Source of the DNA: JAWOLE01 sp963815655
GTDB lineage: Bacteria > Acidobacteriota > Thermoanaerobaculia > UBA5066 > Gp7-AA6
Direction of reading: 5' to 3'
DNA length: 64,000 nt
Assembly (NCBI GenBank): GCA_963815655.1
Contig: CAWFHK010000001.1
Coordinates: 2,976,001 to 3,040,000 of the forward strand
Of this stretch, positions 27,736-35,833 are shown piece after piece; positions within the stretch are counted from its first letter, which is position 1; each line of letters begins with the position of its first letter. The translations under genes were made by a program, and so were the position numbers. A model generated the notes under the pieces. That model saw only the letters and a program-made list of their open reading frames with translations. It did not search any database and was not told where the DNA came from.

Positions 27736-28089
27736 TCACGGGCGCGCCGCGCGGACCCACCGCGCGAGCGTGAAGAGGACGCCGGCGACGTAGAGCGCGC
27801 CGAAGAGGAACTTGTTGTGCCGGGCGAGCCACTCGGGGAGATAGATGTCGAAGTTGTCCCGCCGGTCTTCCGTGTGGCGCGCGGCGACCCGCGTGAGCGG
27901 GCAGCGCCAGCCGTTGAAGGCGAGCACGAGGACCTCGAGGAACACGATGCCGATGAACGCCGCGGCGTAGCCGAGGCGCCCGCGCCATGCGAGGACCGGA
28001 ATGGCGAAGACGCAGGCGGCGAAGAAAGCCCACGCGGCCGTGTGGACGAGCTTGACTGCCCTGAGGGCGTCCGGCGAGGACGGATTCAC
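27736..28089 (-). CDS. Small multi-pass membrane protein (DUF2784-like)
   Basis: 117 residues from GTG 28089, overlapping the stop of the methyltransferase remnant by 4 bases (GTGA). Three hydrophobic segments: LVHTAAWAFFAACVFAIPVL, YAAAFIGIVFLEVLVLAFN, and FLFGALYVAGVLFTLARW. A conserved-looking NGWRCPLTRVAARHTEDR loop follows helix 2, and YLPEWLARHNK precedes helix 3. The NGWRCPLT motif recalls a family of small uncharacterised membrane proteins. Coupled translation implies it was once in an operon with the methyltransferase. Confidence 0.75.
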   Translation of the reverse strand: MNPSSPDALRAVKLVHTAAWAFFAACVFAIPVLAWRGRLGYAAAFIGIVFLEVLVLAFNGWRCPLTRVAARHTEDRRDNFDIYLPEWLARHNKFLFGALYVAGVLFTLARWVRAARP

Positions 28090-28512
28090 GAGGGCGCGGC
28101 CTCGACGTAGGCGAGAGGGATCGTGAGGTCGAGCGCGCCCCGGCGCCGCGCCGACCGATCGAGATTCTCTTCGAGGCGCGCGAACACTTCTTCGCGCCGC
28201 TCGGATCTCCACGACGCTCTTCCAGTCGTCGAGAAACCCGAGCTTGATGAAGTAGTGGCGCAGGAGCGCGCCGCCGTCCGCGAACCGCATGGACGCCCGC
28301 GTCTCGACGACGCGGCCGAGCCGGAACCCGGCGCGCTCGAACAGTGCCGCGAGCTTCTCGACCGTGGCGCGGTGGTCGACGTGCGCGGCGAGCGCCGCGA
28401 GCGCCTTCGCGTCGCCGAGCTCCGCGAGCGTCTCCTCGAAGACGCCGTAGAACTCCTTCATGTGCCCCTTCAGGTTCGTCGCGAGCGCGAGCTTCGACCC
28501 GGGCCGGGCCAC
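28086..28512 (-). pseudogene. SAM-dependent methyltransferase, C-terminal remnant with frameshift
   Basis: The reading begins abruptly at about 28512 inside a class I methyltransferase (ALATNLKGHMKEFYGVFEET, then LFERAGFRLGRVVETRAS and YFIKLGFLDDWKSVVE). The SAM-binding half is absent: upstream DNA belongs to a histidine kinase on the other strand. Around 28200 the frame changes. The natural ending ERREEVFARLEENLDRSA ... LTIPLAYVEAAPS and TGA at 28086-28088 lies one base over, consistent with a 1-base insertion. Cut at one end and shifted at the other, it cannot be functional as it stands. Confidence 0.75.
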
Positions 28513-28525
28513 CCGCCGCCGCCAG

Positions 28526-29290
28526 CGTGGTCGACTTCCTCGTCGGCCTGATCGCTACCCTGGCGATCAGCGCCCTGGTGATCCGGCCGATCGCGCAGAT
28601 CGTCGAGACGGCGGAAGCCATCGCCCTGGGAGACTGGGAGCACCGCGCCCCGGTCGCGTCCAACGACGAGGCGGGCCAGCTCGCCTCGTCCTTCAACCTG
28701 ATGCTCGACCGGCTGGCCGCCGCGCGCGCGGCGGACCCTGTCGCTCGAGCAGGAGATCCAGGAGCGCAAGCGACGAGGGCCCGGCGCTCGAGGAGGTCCG
28801 GGAGATCCAGAAGGCGGGAGAGCGCGCGGCTCGCCTGACGCAGCAGCTCCTGGCCTTCAGCCGCAAGCAGATCATCGAGCCCCGGGTCCTGAACCTCAAC
28901 GCGATCGTCGGCGAAACCGAGACCATGCTCCGCCGCCTGATCGCCGAGGACGTCCTTCTGGAGACGTGGCTCGATACCTCGAGCGCGCCGATCTGCGCGG
29001 ACCGGGGACAGCTCGAGCAGGGGCTCCTGAACGTCGCCGTCAACTCCCGCAACGCCATGGAGCGGGGAGGTCGCCTGACGATCACGACATCGAGCGCCCA
29101 GCTCGACGAGGGATTCGCGCGGGACCATCCCGGCGCGATGGTAGGGCATCACACGATGCTCTCCATCACGGACACGGGCTCAAGAGGATCTTCGAGCCCT
29201 TCTTCACGACGAAACCCCCGACGAAGGGGACCGGGCTCGGGATGGCCACCGTCTACGGCATCGTCAAGCAGAGCGGCGGCTACATCCCCG
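28526..29290 (+). pseudogene. Sensor histidine kinase remnant lacking the H-box, with frame changes
   Basis: A transmembrane helix and HAMP domain (VDFLVGLIATLAISALVIRP, then GDWEHRAPVASNDEAGQL) are followed in a second frame by a coiled-coil linker (SLEQEIQERKRR), then directly by EEVREIQKAGERAARLTQQL and FSRKQIIEPRVLNL. The segment that should hold the phospho-acceptor His is missing. The HATPase N box (VAVNSRNAMERGG) and DTG motif are followed by another jump to LKRIFEPFFTTKPPTKGTGLG in a third frame; the few residues of the first G box are missing. The reading ends after GIVKQSGGYI where antisense membrane-protein sequence begins. Confidence 0.75.
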
Positions 29291-29294
29291 CGGG

Positions 29295-29582
29295 CAATTC
29301 CGAAATCGTGCATTCCGAGCCGGTAGCCCCAGCGCCGGCCGGCCAGGAGCCGTAGGCCGCGGCCGCGCACGCGACGCACACCGCCCCGAGCAGGAGGCCC
29401 CACGCGCCCATGCCCGCGAAGGATTCCCGGGCGCGCGGGTTCAGGCGCCACATCGGATCGAGCGCTCCGCCCGGCGTCAGGAGCGAAACCGCGGACAGTC
29501 CGCTGGCGAGGGTGCCGAACGCGAAGAAGGCGCCGAGCGCCGTGATTCCGGGCGGCCGCCCGGTGGCCTCGGGTGCCGGCAA
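29295..29582 (-). pseudogene. Membrane protein remnant, C-terminally truncated and frameshifted
   Basis: From TTG 29582: GITALGAFFAFGTLASGLSAVSLLTPGGALDPMWRLNPRARESF, then a second hydrophobic segment GAWGLLLGAVCVACAAAAYG. The continuation AGRRWGYRLGM lies one frame over, consistent with a 1-base deletion near 29345, and then stops where the histidine kinase remnant begins. About 80 recognisable residues with at least two transmembrane helices. Family not named. It abuts the histidine kinase remnant tail-to-tail, so both genes lost their 3' ends at the same junction. Confidence 0.6.
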
Positions 29583-29588
29583 CGGAGC

Positions 29589-30131
29589 CTATAGCGTCCC
29601 GTTGCCCCCGGCGCCCACGCGGTATTCGCTTTGAACCAGGCCGCTCGAGTAGTGCCGCGTCGCGACGTGGCGGAGCCGGATGTCGCGCGGCACGGCGCCG
29701 AAGAGAGGAACTCCCTCGCCGATGAGCACGGGCACGCGCGTGATGATGAGGCGCTGGATGAGCCCGGCGCGCAGGAAGCGCTGGATCGTGATCCCGCCGT
29801 CCACGTAGAGGTGACGGGCGCCGCTCGCGGCGAGGCGCGAAGCGATTTCCGCCGGAGGCCCCGCCATCTGTTCCACGGCGCCCCCTGCGGCGGCGGCCAG
29901 ATCGACGGGCCGGCCGCTCAGGACGACAACGCGCTTGTCGCTATAGGGCCAGGGACCGAGAGTCAGGACCTTCTCGAAGGTCTTGCGACCGAACACGATC
30001 GCGTCGACGGTCGCGATGAATTCCTCGTAGCCGTGGGGCTCGCCGCACCCCTCGGGCAGCCAGTCGATGTCGCCGTTGGGCCGCGCGATGAAGCCGTCGA
30101 CGCTCGTGGCAATGAAGACGGAAGCCCTCAT
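29589..30131 (-). CDS. RibD C-terminal/dihydrofolate reductase-family protein (copy 1)
   Basis: 180 residues from ATG 30131 with GAGGAG upstream. DHFR-like Rossmann-related fold of the YyaP/RibD_C group: start MRASVFIATSVDGFIARPNGDIDWL, then DAIVFGRKTFEKVLTLG, GARHLYVDGGITIQRFL and LIITRVPVLIGEGVPLFG. NADPH binding is expected; the substrate is unknown and it is not a proven folate enzyme. One of three members of this superfamily in the window (others at 52352 and 56375). Confidence 0.92.
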   Translation of the reverse strand: MRASVFIATSVDGFIARPNGDIDWLPEGCGEPHGYEEFIATVDAIVFGRKTFEKVLTLGPWPYSDKRVVVLSGRPVDLAAAAGGAVEQMAGPPAEIASRLAASGARHLYVDGGITIQRFLRAGLIQRLIITRVPVLIGEGVPLFGAVPRDIRLRHVATRHYSSGLVQSEYRVGAGGNGTL

Positions 30132-30209
30132 CGCGGACTCCTCACCCGGGATCCCGTCGGGTCCGGCGCGCAATCCCATGCCGCCCGCCTGTCGCCTTCC
30201 TTCACCCCG

Positions 30210-31124
30210 TCAAGGGCACGCGAACGCCGCCGTGTCCTGTATGGGCTGGAAGGCGGTGTTCTGGGGATTCTCGTAGATCTTGACGAGCCCCGTCGCGGTG
30301 TCCGTGACCCGGATCGTCACCTTGACGTTCGTCAGTCCCCCCGCGAAGAACCAGTAGAAGTTGTTGAAGGCGCAGCCGTTGACGAGCTTGAACACTCCCT
30401 CGACATTGGCGGAAGAGAAGAACCAGAAGGCGCCGGTGTCGCTCGTCAGGGGAATGGCCATGCCGGCGCCCGAGGCGGCCACGGTCTGCCAGGTCGCCGT
30501 CACGGAAAAGCGCCCCCCGTTCAGGCACAGCGTCGTCGCGTTCGCCACGCAGGGCGAGAGCAGGCCATCGGCCGGACTGAAGAAGAAGCTGTCGAAGTTC
30601 CCGACCAGCGAACCGCCCGCCTCGACCTTCGACGGAAAAGCCACGAACTGGACGCTGGCGGCCCCGGCGGGCGCCTGCTCGTTCGTCGCCAAAAGCTCGA
30701 CCCAGGTATCAAGAGTCGTCGAGGACAGCCGCGGTTGGGAACCGACGTCGCTTCCCGTGCATCCGGGCGCGTTGAACCAGCGAAGCCCGACCTCGAGGGA
30801 CCCAGTGCGCGCCTGGCCGCTCGCGCGCCGGACGCGCCCTCCCCAATTGTAGAGTTTCAGGGGCGTCACGGCGCCGCCGCATTGGGTGATACCGCTCCCC
30901 TGGCTCGGCCCGGCGGAGATGTTGCTGATCCTCGCCGATCCGGGACTCGGCGACCCGATCGTTCCATCCCAGGCGAGCGTCGCGATCGCCGCGTCCTCGA
31001 CGGTCCAGCCCAGGGCGTTCGAGTCGAAGTTCCCGTTCGCCAGGAAGTTCTGCGCGGCGGCGGACCCGTTCCACAACAGCACGGCCGAAACCGCCACCAG
31101 GAGTCCCCGAAGAGCCCTTTTCAT
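30210..31124 (-). CDS. Secreted two-domain beta-sandwich protein
   Basis: 304 residues, signal peptide MKRALRGLLVAVSAVLLWNG to AAAQ. Residues 25-190 resemble a carbohydrate-binding-module-type jelly roll (FLANGNFDSNALGWTVED ... SARISNISAGP). Residues 195-304 form a separate module with paired Cys (CVANATTLCLNGGRFSVTATW, then GAFWFFSSANVEGVFKLVNG, CAFNNFYWFFAGGLTNVKVT, ending AFACP). This C-terminal module recurs on secreted proteases and adhesins of related bacteria as far as I know, but here it has no catalytic partner. It probably binds an extracellular ligand. Confidence 0.8.
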   Translation of the reverse strand: MKRALRGLLVAVSAVLLWNGSAAAQNFLANGNFDSNALGWTVEDAAIATLAWDGTIGSPSPGSARISNISAGPSQGSGITQCGGAVTPLKLYNWGGRVRRASGQARTGSLEVGLRWFNAPGCTGSDVGSQPRLSSTTLDTWVELLATNEQAPAGAASVQFVAFPSKVEAGGSLVGNFDSFFFSPADGLLSPCVANATTLCLNGGRFSVTATWQTVAASGAGMAIPLTSDTGAFWFFSSANVEGVFKLVNGCAFNNFYWFFAGGLTNVKVTIRVTDTATGLVKIYENPQNTAFQPIQDTAAFACP

Positions 31125-31227
31125 GAGGAACGCCTCCCTTTCTTTTCGCGCGCGAATCCGCCAGGTCTCTTTTCGAGTGTGGAGAGGAGCCTAACAGAAC
31201 CCTTTCGCTCATCCGGCTCGACGGCGC

Positions 31228-31380
31228 TCACGACGCCGCCGCGCCATTTCCCGCAGACGCTTCAGGCGTTCGGCGGCGCCTGGCGCCCGGCTTCGGCTTT
31301 CCGCGAACCGCCAGCTCGTAGCCGTGGGCGACCGCGGTGCAGTACAGGACGAAGAAGAGAAAGACTATCTCCCGGCCTGT
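31228..31380 (-). pseudogene. C-terminal remnant of a GT2 glycosyltransferase
   Basis: About 45 codons reading EIVFLFFVLYCTAVAHGYELAVRGKPKPGARRRR in two parts. This matches the extreme C-terminus of the intact GT2 gene at 51377-52288 (FLFFIVYSAVIGLAYEWAVRGKPRPF). Everything upstream of that membrane helix is gone; the NTF2-like gene begins there instead. A truncated paralogue, not a functional gene. Confidence 0.65.
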
Positions 31381-31388
31381 CGCGGTCG

Positions 31389-31862
31389 TCACCAGTAGTC
31401 GATGATCCGCCGGATTTTCTCGCCGTCGAATTCCAGGACCTTCACGACGGTCCGCGTTTGCGCTTCCCACCCCTTGCCTCGCCGCGCCTGGAAGGACTGA
31501 CGCATCTGGAGCACCACCACGCCGGGCCCGGCCAACTTCGAGACGACCTCATCACGCGGATTGCGAACCGCGCCCAGGAAAGCGAGCATTCCTTCGCGCA
31601 GGGTCGCCTTCCCTGTGATCCGGGCTCCCGCCCGAGGATGCTCGTAGACCACCGTGTCGGTGAGAAACGCCAGCGCCGCGTCGACGGTCCTCGGCGTCGC
31701 CCCTTCCGCCTGACGCTCCCGCTCCGCGGCCAGGTACTTCATCGCCACTTCCGATATGTCCGCGCCGGCAACGCCTTCCGCGGGCGGCGCCACACCGGCT
31801 TGCGGATGCGCCGCGAGAAGGCACGTCAAGAGGAGGAACACGGATGAGTTGCCCATTGTCAT
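31389..31862 (-). CDS. Secreted SnoaL/NTF2-like protein
   Basis: 157 residues from ATG 31862 (or 31856). N-terminal signal peptide MGNSSVFLLLTCLLAAHP. NTF2-like fold: KYLAAERERQAEGATPRTVDAALAFLTDTVVYEHP, then ARITGKATLREGMLAFLG, GPGVVVLQMRQSF and a C-terminal strand TVVKVLEFDGEKIRRIIDYW, the usual SnoaL ending. No assigned activity. The ribosome-binding site is weak. The 3' end abuts the GT2 remnant. Confidence 0.8.
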   Translation of the reverse strand: MTMGNSSVFLLLTCLLAAHPQAGVAPPAEGVAGADISEVAMKYLAAERERQAEGATPRTVDAALAFLTDTVVYEHPRAGARITGKATLREGMLAFLGAVRNPRDEVVSKLAGPGVVVLQMRQSFQARRGKGWEAQTRTVVKVLEFDGEKIRRIIDYW

Positions 31863-31890
31863 CAAGCCCGGCGGCGGGTGCCTACACCCC

Positions 31891-32610
31891 TCATGGCTTC
31901 GTCCCGACGACAATGCCGTAGCCAAGAAAATCGCTCGAGAACACGCGCTCCGATCTCAAGACTCTCCATAAGCCTCGGAGTCCCCATCGCCTCAGGATCC
32001 CCAGCGTGAGTCCCGCCAGTCCGGCCGGACCGAGCTGCCTTCTCGATTCCCTCATCCAGCCCGGCAGCGCCTCGGCTTTGTCAACCACGCTGATCTCCAC
32101 GAGCCCCGCCTGGCGGAAGAGCCGGCGCCACCCCTCCAGACTTTCCGGCCGCTCGCTCTCGATGGCCGCGAGGGTCCGTTTCAGATTATCCGGCGCGTCC
32201 GCCTTCCAGCAGAGATCGTGCATGCCAACGCATCCCCCGGAGCGGACCACCCGCGCCATCTCGGCGAGCACGCGCTCCTTGTCGAGGAAGCACAGCGTGC
32301 ACTCGCAGATGGCGGCATCGAACTCGGCATCGTCGAAGGGCAGGCAGGCGGCATCGGCCTTTCGGAAATCCACTTCCAGCCCCTTTGCCGAGGCTTTCGC
32401 CTCCGCCAGCCGAATCATCCGGTCGGCCTGATCAACCCCGTGGACGCGAGCGCCGAATCTCTCGGCAAGGAAGCAGGCGGTCTCGCCCGTCCCGGAGGCG
32501 ATGTCGAGCACTCTGCTGTCTTTCCCGATCTTGCATAACTCGGCGAGCTCCCGGGTCAACTCCAGACCGCCGGGGTGAAGGCTCTCGAACTTCAGCATCC
32601 CGGAGTCCAC
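31891..32610 (-). CDS. Class I SAM-dependent methyltransferase
   Basis: 239 residues from GTG 32610. Motif I VLDIASGTGETACFLAE, motif II acidic residue in GVDQADRM, and post-motif LPFDDAEFDAAICECTLCFL. C-terminal basic region RRWGLRGLWRVLRSERVF. The homologous N-terminus seems to extend upstream (LTAPEAVANQASLEALVDSG), where the only start-like codon is a CTG overlapping the stop of the GNAT gene, so the true start may be up to about 16 codons earlier. Substrate unknown; the ECTLCFL Cys pair recalls arsenite-type methyltransferases, but the ligand set is incomplete. Confidence 0.88.
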   Translation of the reverse strand: MDSGMLKFESLHPGGLELTRELAELCKIGKDSRVLDIASGTGETACFLAERFGARVHGVDQADRMIRLAEAKASAKGLEVDFRKADAACLPFDDAEFDAAICECTLCFLDKERVLAEMARVVRSGGCVGMHDLCWKADAPDNLKRTLAAIESERPESLEGWRRLFRQAGLVEISVVDKAEALPGWMRESRRQLGPAGLAGLTLGILRRWGLRGLWRVLRSERVFSSDFLGYGIVVGTKP

Positions 32611-32654
32611 CAGGGCCTCCAGGGAAGCCTGATTCGCAACGGCCTCCGGCGCGG

Positions 32655-33113
32655 TCAGACGGCGCCTCCCCGTGAGAGCTGTTTGCGGTACGCGTGTTGA
32701 GTCTTGACTCGCACATATCCCAGCCGCTCATAAAACGGGTGCGACTCGGCCCGGATCACGTTGCTTCGGACAACCACCTGCTCGAGACCGCGTCCTGCGG
32801 CCCATTCTTCCACCGCGGCGACGAGCCGCCTTCCCACTCCGTGCCCCCGGTACGCTTCATCCACGACGAGCCCCAGGATCTCGCAGCGACGGCCGGACTC
32901 GAGCAACTCCTGTTCCGTCCCGTGCAGCCAGCCGACGACACGGTTCGGCTCCGCCTCCGCCACCAGGACAACATCCCCGGCCCGGGTGAGCAGCGTCCCA
33001 AGTCGTCTTGCGAGGACCTCGCCGCCAACCGGATAGCCCAGGACCCCGCTGAGCAGCGCCAGATCGGGAGCATCGCTGAGAACCGCGCCCCGGATGGTCA
33101 GCGGATCCGCCAT
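32655..33113 (-). CDS. GNAT-family N-acetyltransferase
   Basis: 152 residues. The acetyl-CoA-binding motif A is clear: LGLVVDEAYRGHGVGRRLV (R/Q-x-x-G-x-G/A). It is followed by motif B with ESHPFYERLGYVRVKTQHAY. Starts MADPLTIRGAVLSDAPDLALL, typical of small single-domain GNATs. The methyltransferase follows about 45 bp downstream on the same strand, so the two are probably co-transcribed. Substrate cannot be predicted. Confidence 0.92.
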   Translation of the reverse strand: MADPLTIRGAVLSDAPDLALLSGVLGYPVGGEVLARRLGTLLTRAGDVVLVAEAEPNRVVGWLHGTEQELLESGRRCEILGLVVDEAYRGHGVGRRLVAAVEEWAAGRGLEQVVVRSNVIRAESHPFYERLGYVRVKTQHAYRKQLSRGGAV

Positions 33114-33167
33114 GCTCCAGTGTTAGCATCCGACCCGTCCCTCACAACGCGATTCAGGAGAACAGCG

Positions 33168-33650
33168 ATGCGGATTGCGATCCTGGCGACGGCCATGACT
33201 CTCACCCTCATGTCGGGACAGCTCCGCGCAGCGACCCGCAAGACTCCCCCGGCCGATGTTGGACCGGGGCGCGTCGCATGGTTCGACATCACCACGACCA
33301 ACCTCCCGCGGTCGAAAGAATTCTACGGCAAGCTCTTCGACTGGCAATTCACCCCGTTGCAGGGCACCGATCAGGCGGCCGAGATCGTCGCGGGCGGCAC
33401 CGCCGTCGGGACGCTGCGCGTCGCGGAGGGCAAGATCAGCCCGTTCAACGGCGTCGTGTATGTCCAGGTGTCTGACATCCGGGCCAGCTGCAGGAAGGCG
33501 AATCTGCTGGGGGGGACCGTCGTGCCCGGATTTCCCTTCAACCTGCCCAACGGCACCGGAGCCATTGCCCTGGTCGCGGATCCGGCCGGCCACCCTGTTG
33601 GCCTCTACTCCAGGACCCCGCTCCCTCCCGCGCCCTCCCCGACCAGGTGA
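33168..33650 (+). CDS. Secreted VOC/glyoxalase-family protein
   Basis: 160 residues from ATG 33168 with AGGAG upstream. An N-terminal signal peptide (MRIAILATAMTLTLMSGQLRAA) is unusual for this fold. The VOC domain reads VAWFDITTTNLPRSKEFYGKLFDWQF, then VVYVQVSDIRASCRKANLLGGTV and GTGAIALVADPAGHPVGLYS. It lacks one of the usual metal-binding His/Glu positions at strand 1 (Asp instead), so it may bind a ligand rather than catalyse. Divergent from the GNAT gene. Confidence 0.88.
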   Translation: MRIAILATAMTLTLMSGQLRAATRKTPPADVGPGRVAWFDITTTNLPRSKEFYGKLFDWQFTPLQGTDQAAEIVAGGTAVGTLRVAEGKISPFNGVVYVQVSDIRASCRKANLLGGTVVPGFPFNLPNGTGAIALVADPAGHPVGLYSRTPLPPAPSPTR

Positions 33651-33853
33651 GGATGCGGGACGGCGGCATGAGGAGGGCGGCCGCGGCCGGCGCCGATCAA
33701 TAGCCGTCGACTTCGACGACCGCTTCAAGGAGGCGCAGAAGCGCGCCTCGGAGATCGAGAACCGCCTCCGGCGCTGGCGTTCTTTCCGGGCGGAGTCACC
33801 TTTCCTGACGGCGATCCTGACCGGCGAGGACACGAGCGAGGAGGAGGCCGGTC

Positions 33854-34438
33854 TCAGGGCGGTCCGTGCCGGAGCGCCTTCTCGATGCGGCGATCGGGGG
33901 CGAGCCACAGCAGCGCGACCGATGCGTAGATCGCCTGCGCGACCGGGGGCGACCAGAACGTGGCCGCGATGGCGACCACGTACAGGGCCGGCGACAGCTT
34001 GCCCTTCCAGTCGCTCCCCACCGCCCTCCGCAGCACCGATGCCTCGCCTTCGGAGGCGATGATCGCCTGCTGCAGCATCAAGTAGGCGCCGCCCGCCATC
34101 AGCAGCACGACGCCGTACAAGGCCGACGGCACCGCCGCGAAATGGTTCTCTCCCATCCAGCCCGTCGCGAACGGGAAGAGCGACAGCCAGAACAGCAAAT
34201 GGAGGTTGCTCCACAGCACGGAGCCGGACGCCTTCGTGCAGGCGTTGAGCATGTGGTGGTGGTTGTTCCAATAGATGCCAACGTAGAGGAAGCTCAGGAC
34301 ATAGCTCAGGAAGACGGGCAGGAGCGGACGCAGCGCTTCCATCGACGTGCCGTGCGGCACCTTCATCTCGAGCACCATGATGGTGATGATGATCGCGATG
34401 ACGCCGTCGCTGAACGCCACCAGCCGGTCTTTTCCCAT
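33854..34438 (-). CDS. TMEM175-family (DUF1211) potassium-channel-like membrane protein
   Basis: 194 residues from ATG 34438 with GGGGGAGG upstream. Six predicted transmembrane segments. The family hallmark RxxxFSDG is present at the first helix (RLVAFSDGVIAIIITIMVLE), followed by YVGIYWNNHHHML and LFWLSLFPFATGWMG. Prokaryotic members assemble as tetrameric K+-permeable channels through the isoleucine-rich first helix; TM1 here has the expected Ile stretch. Confidence 0.92.
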   Translation of the reverse strand: MGKDRLVAFSDGVIAIIITIMVLEMKVPHGTSMEALRPLLPVFLSYVLSFLYVGIYWNNHHHMLNACTKASGSVLWSNLHLLFWLSLFPFATGWMGENHFAAVPSALYGVVLLMAGGAYLMLQQAIIASEGEASVLRRAVGSDWKGKLSPALYVVAIAATFWSPPVAQAIYASVALLWLAPDRRIEKALRHGPP

Positions 34439-34674
34439 TGCGCCTCCCCCGCGGCTATGACCGTTCACGGCCGCGCGATTCGATCCGCGGTTCTCCTCCA
34501 AGGGCCGCTCCCGGGAGCGGCGTCACGCTCTCCGGCGCAGGACGACATGGGCCGCGGCGCGAGCGCCCGCGATGTGCACTCCTCAAGGCTGTCTCTGCTT
34601 GAAAGGCATCGCGAGCAAAAGGCCAGCCACCGCAACGGTTGCGGCGGCGCGGGCTCGCAACGCCACCCATACCT

Positions 34675-34690
34675 TTTTTCAGCAGCCTGC
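34675..34690 (-). repeat. 16-bp dispersed repeat GCAGGCTGCTGAAAAA (copy 1)
   Basis: Identical 16-mer to 44658-44673. On the minus strand it covers the last codons and TGA stop of the SRPBCC gene, so the repeat supplies the end of that gene. Confidence 0.75.
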
Positions 34691-35149
34691 AAAGCCCGCC
34701 TCCGCGAGCGCGGCCAGCTTTGCCAGAGCCATTCGCCAGCCTGTCTCGTTGTCGACCGGCGACAGCCCGGACGGGAGTCCGTCGTGCACTGCGAGCAACT
34801 CGGTGCCGCCGTCGGAATCGACGAGCGTGATCGTGATCGTCATCTCGCCGCGGAGCGCGGGATCTGCCGTTTCGAACTCAACCAGTTCGACAACGCGCTC
34901 GTTCGGCACGAGCTCGGCGAAACGGCCGTGGTACGTGTCGGTGTGCGCGGTCGTCTTGCCTGCTCCGGTCGGCGCGTCGTACGTGAGCGAAATTCGGAAC
35001 TTGCCACCGCTTCGCGCCTCGAACGCGTGCACGCGGCAGGTCATGCCGTCCAGCACTCTCCACTGAGCGATCGCGTCCTCGCCGACGAGCAAGGCATTGA
35101 CCCTGGCGCGCGGCGCCTTCATCCAACGAGCGATGCGCGTCGAGCTCAT
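34679..35149 (-). CDS. SRPBCC-family (AHSA1-type) protein
   Basis: 156 residues. Aha1/START-like ligand-binding barrel: TRIARWMKAPRARVNALLVGEDAIAQW, GGKFRISLTYD, then NERVVELVEFETADPALRGEMTITITLVD and ending in an amphipathic helix (ETGWRMALAKLAALAEAGF). Single gene; no ArsR partner nearby, unlike the copy at 17315. The final residues (AGC) and stop lie inside a 16-bp repeat seen again downstream of the EamA gene, so the C-terminus may have been altered by that element. Confidence 0.88.
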   Translation of the reverse strand: MSSTRIARWMKAPRARVNALLVGEDAIAQWRVLDGMTCRVHAFEARSGGKFRISLTYDAPTGAGKTTAHTDTYHGRFAELVPNERVVELVEFETADPALRGEMTITITLVDSDGGTELLAVHDGLPSGLSPVDNETGWRMALAKLAALAEAGFAGC

Positions 35150-35306
35150 AGCCGAACGTTAGCGCGGAGCAGGCAGCCGGGCAACGCGGGCGGCGTCGCG
35201 CAGGGCGGACGCGGTTCCGCGGCTCGCTTCCCGGAACAACCGCGCAGGACACCACACCGGGCGCCGGCGCCGGCCGGAAGCCGTCGATTCGAAGGCGCCG
35301 GCTCGC

Positions 35307-35720
35307 TCAGTTCGAGACGCCGCGCGCTCCCCAGGCGCCGACGGCCCCGACGATGTTCGAGTCGGCGTCCCGGATGGGCGCCGATCGAACCAGGACCGGG
35401 ACCCGGTGACCGCTCTTGTGATGGAGGAAGACGCTCGCCTCGCGCCCCTTTCCATCCTCCATGGTGGCGGCCAGCGGGCATCCGGCGAGGCAGAGGTTGG
35501 TGCCGGTTTCGTCCACGTGATTGAGGATCCCGTCGCTGCACGACGAGCCGAGGACTTCCTGCCGTTGGTACCCGGTGATCCGCTCGGCGGCGGCGTTCCA
35601 GAACGTGATCTGGCGCGTCGGCGTTACGAAATAGACGCCGTCGGAAAGCCTGTCGAAGACGTCCCGGTAAAACTCCTCGACGAACGGAGAAAGAGGGACC
35701 AGCGGATTGCCGATGCCCAT
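35307..35720 (-). CDS. Stand-alone PAS-domain protein, probably a truncated signalling gene
   Basis: 137 residues. One PAS fold: FYRDVFDRLSDGVYFVTPTRQITFWNAAAERITGYQRQEVLG. It continues with Cys-bearing CSDGILNHVDE and LCLAGCPLAATM, the pattern seen in PAS domains that precede GGDEF cyclases. The sequence should run on from IVGAVE into an output domain; instead it reads VGAVGAWGARGVSN and stops. Either a single-domain sensor or the 5' stump of a PAS-GGDEF gene; I favour the latter. Confidence 0.75.
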   Translation of the reverse strand: MGIGNPLVPLSPFVEEFYRDVFDRLSDGVYFVTPTRQITFWNAAAERITGYQRQEVLGSSCSDGILNHVDETGTNLCLAGCPLAATMEDGKGREASVFLHHKSGHRVPVLVRSAPIRDADSNIVGAVGAWGARGVSN

Positions 35721-35833
35721 TCCAATGAGGATACTCCAGCGCTGCGGACGCGAGGACCGGGATCCAGGCCGGGGATCGGGCGTTGACGCCCGCCGGCCGC
35801 GCGGATAGCATCGCCTCTCCTGTCGCAGGAAAC

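Noticed and set aside
33651..33853. Possible small gene or remnant reading VDFDDRFKEAQKRASEIENR on the plus strand
   Set aside because: Helical-looking but no start, no ribosome-binding site and no family recognised; too short to support.
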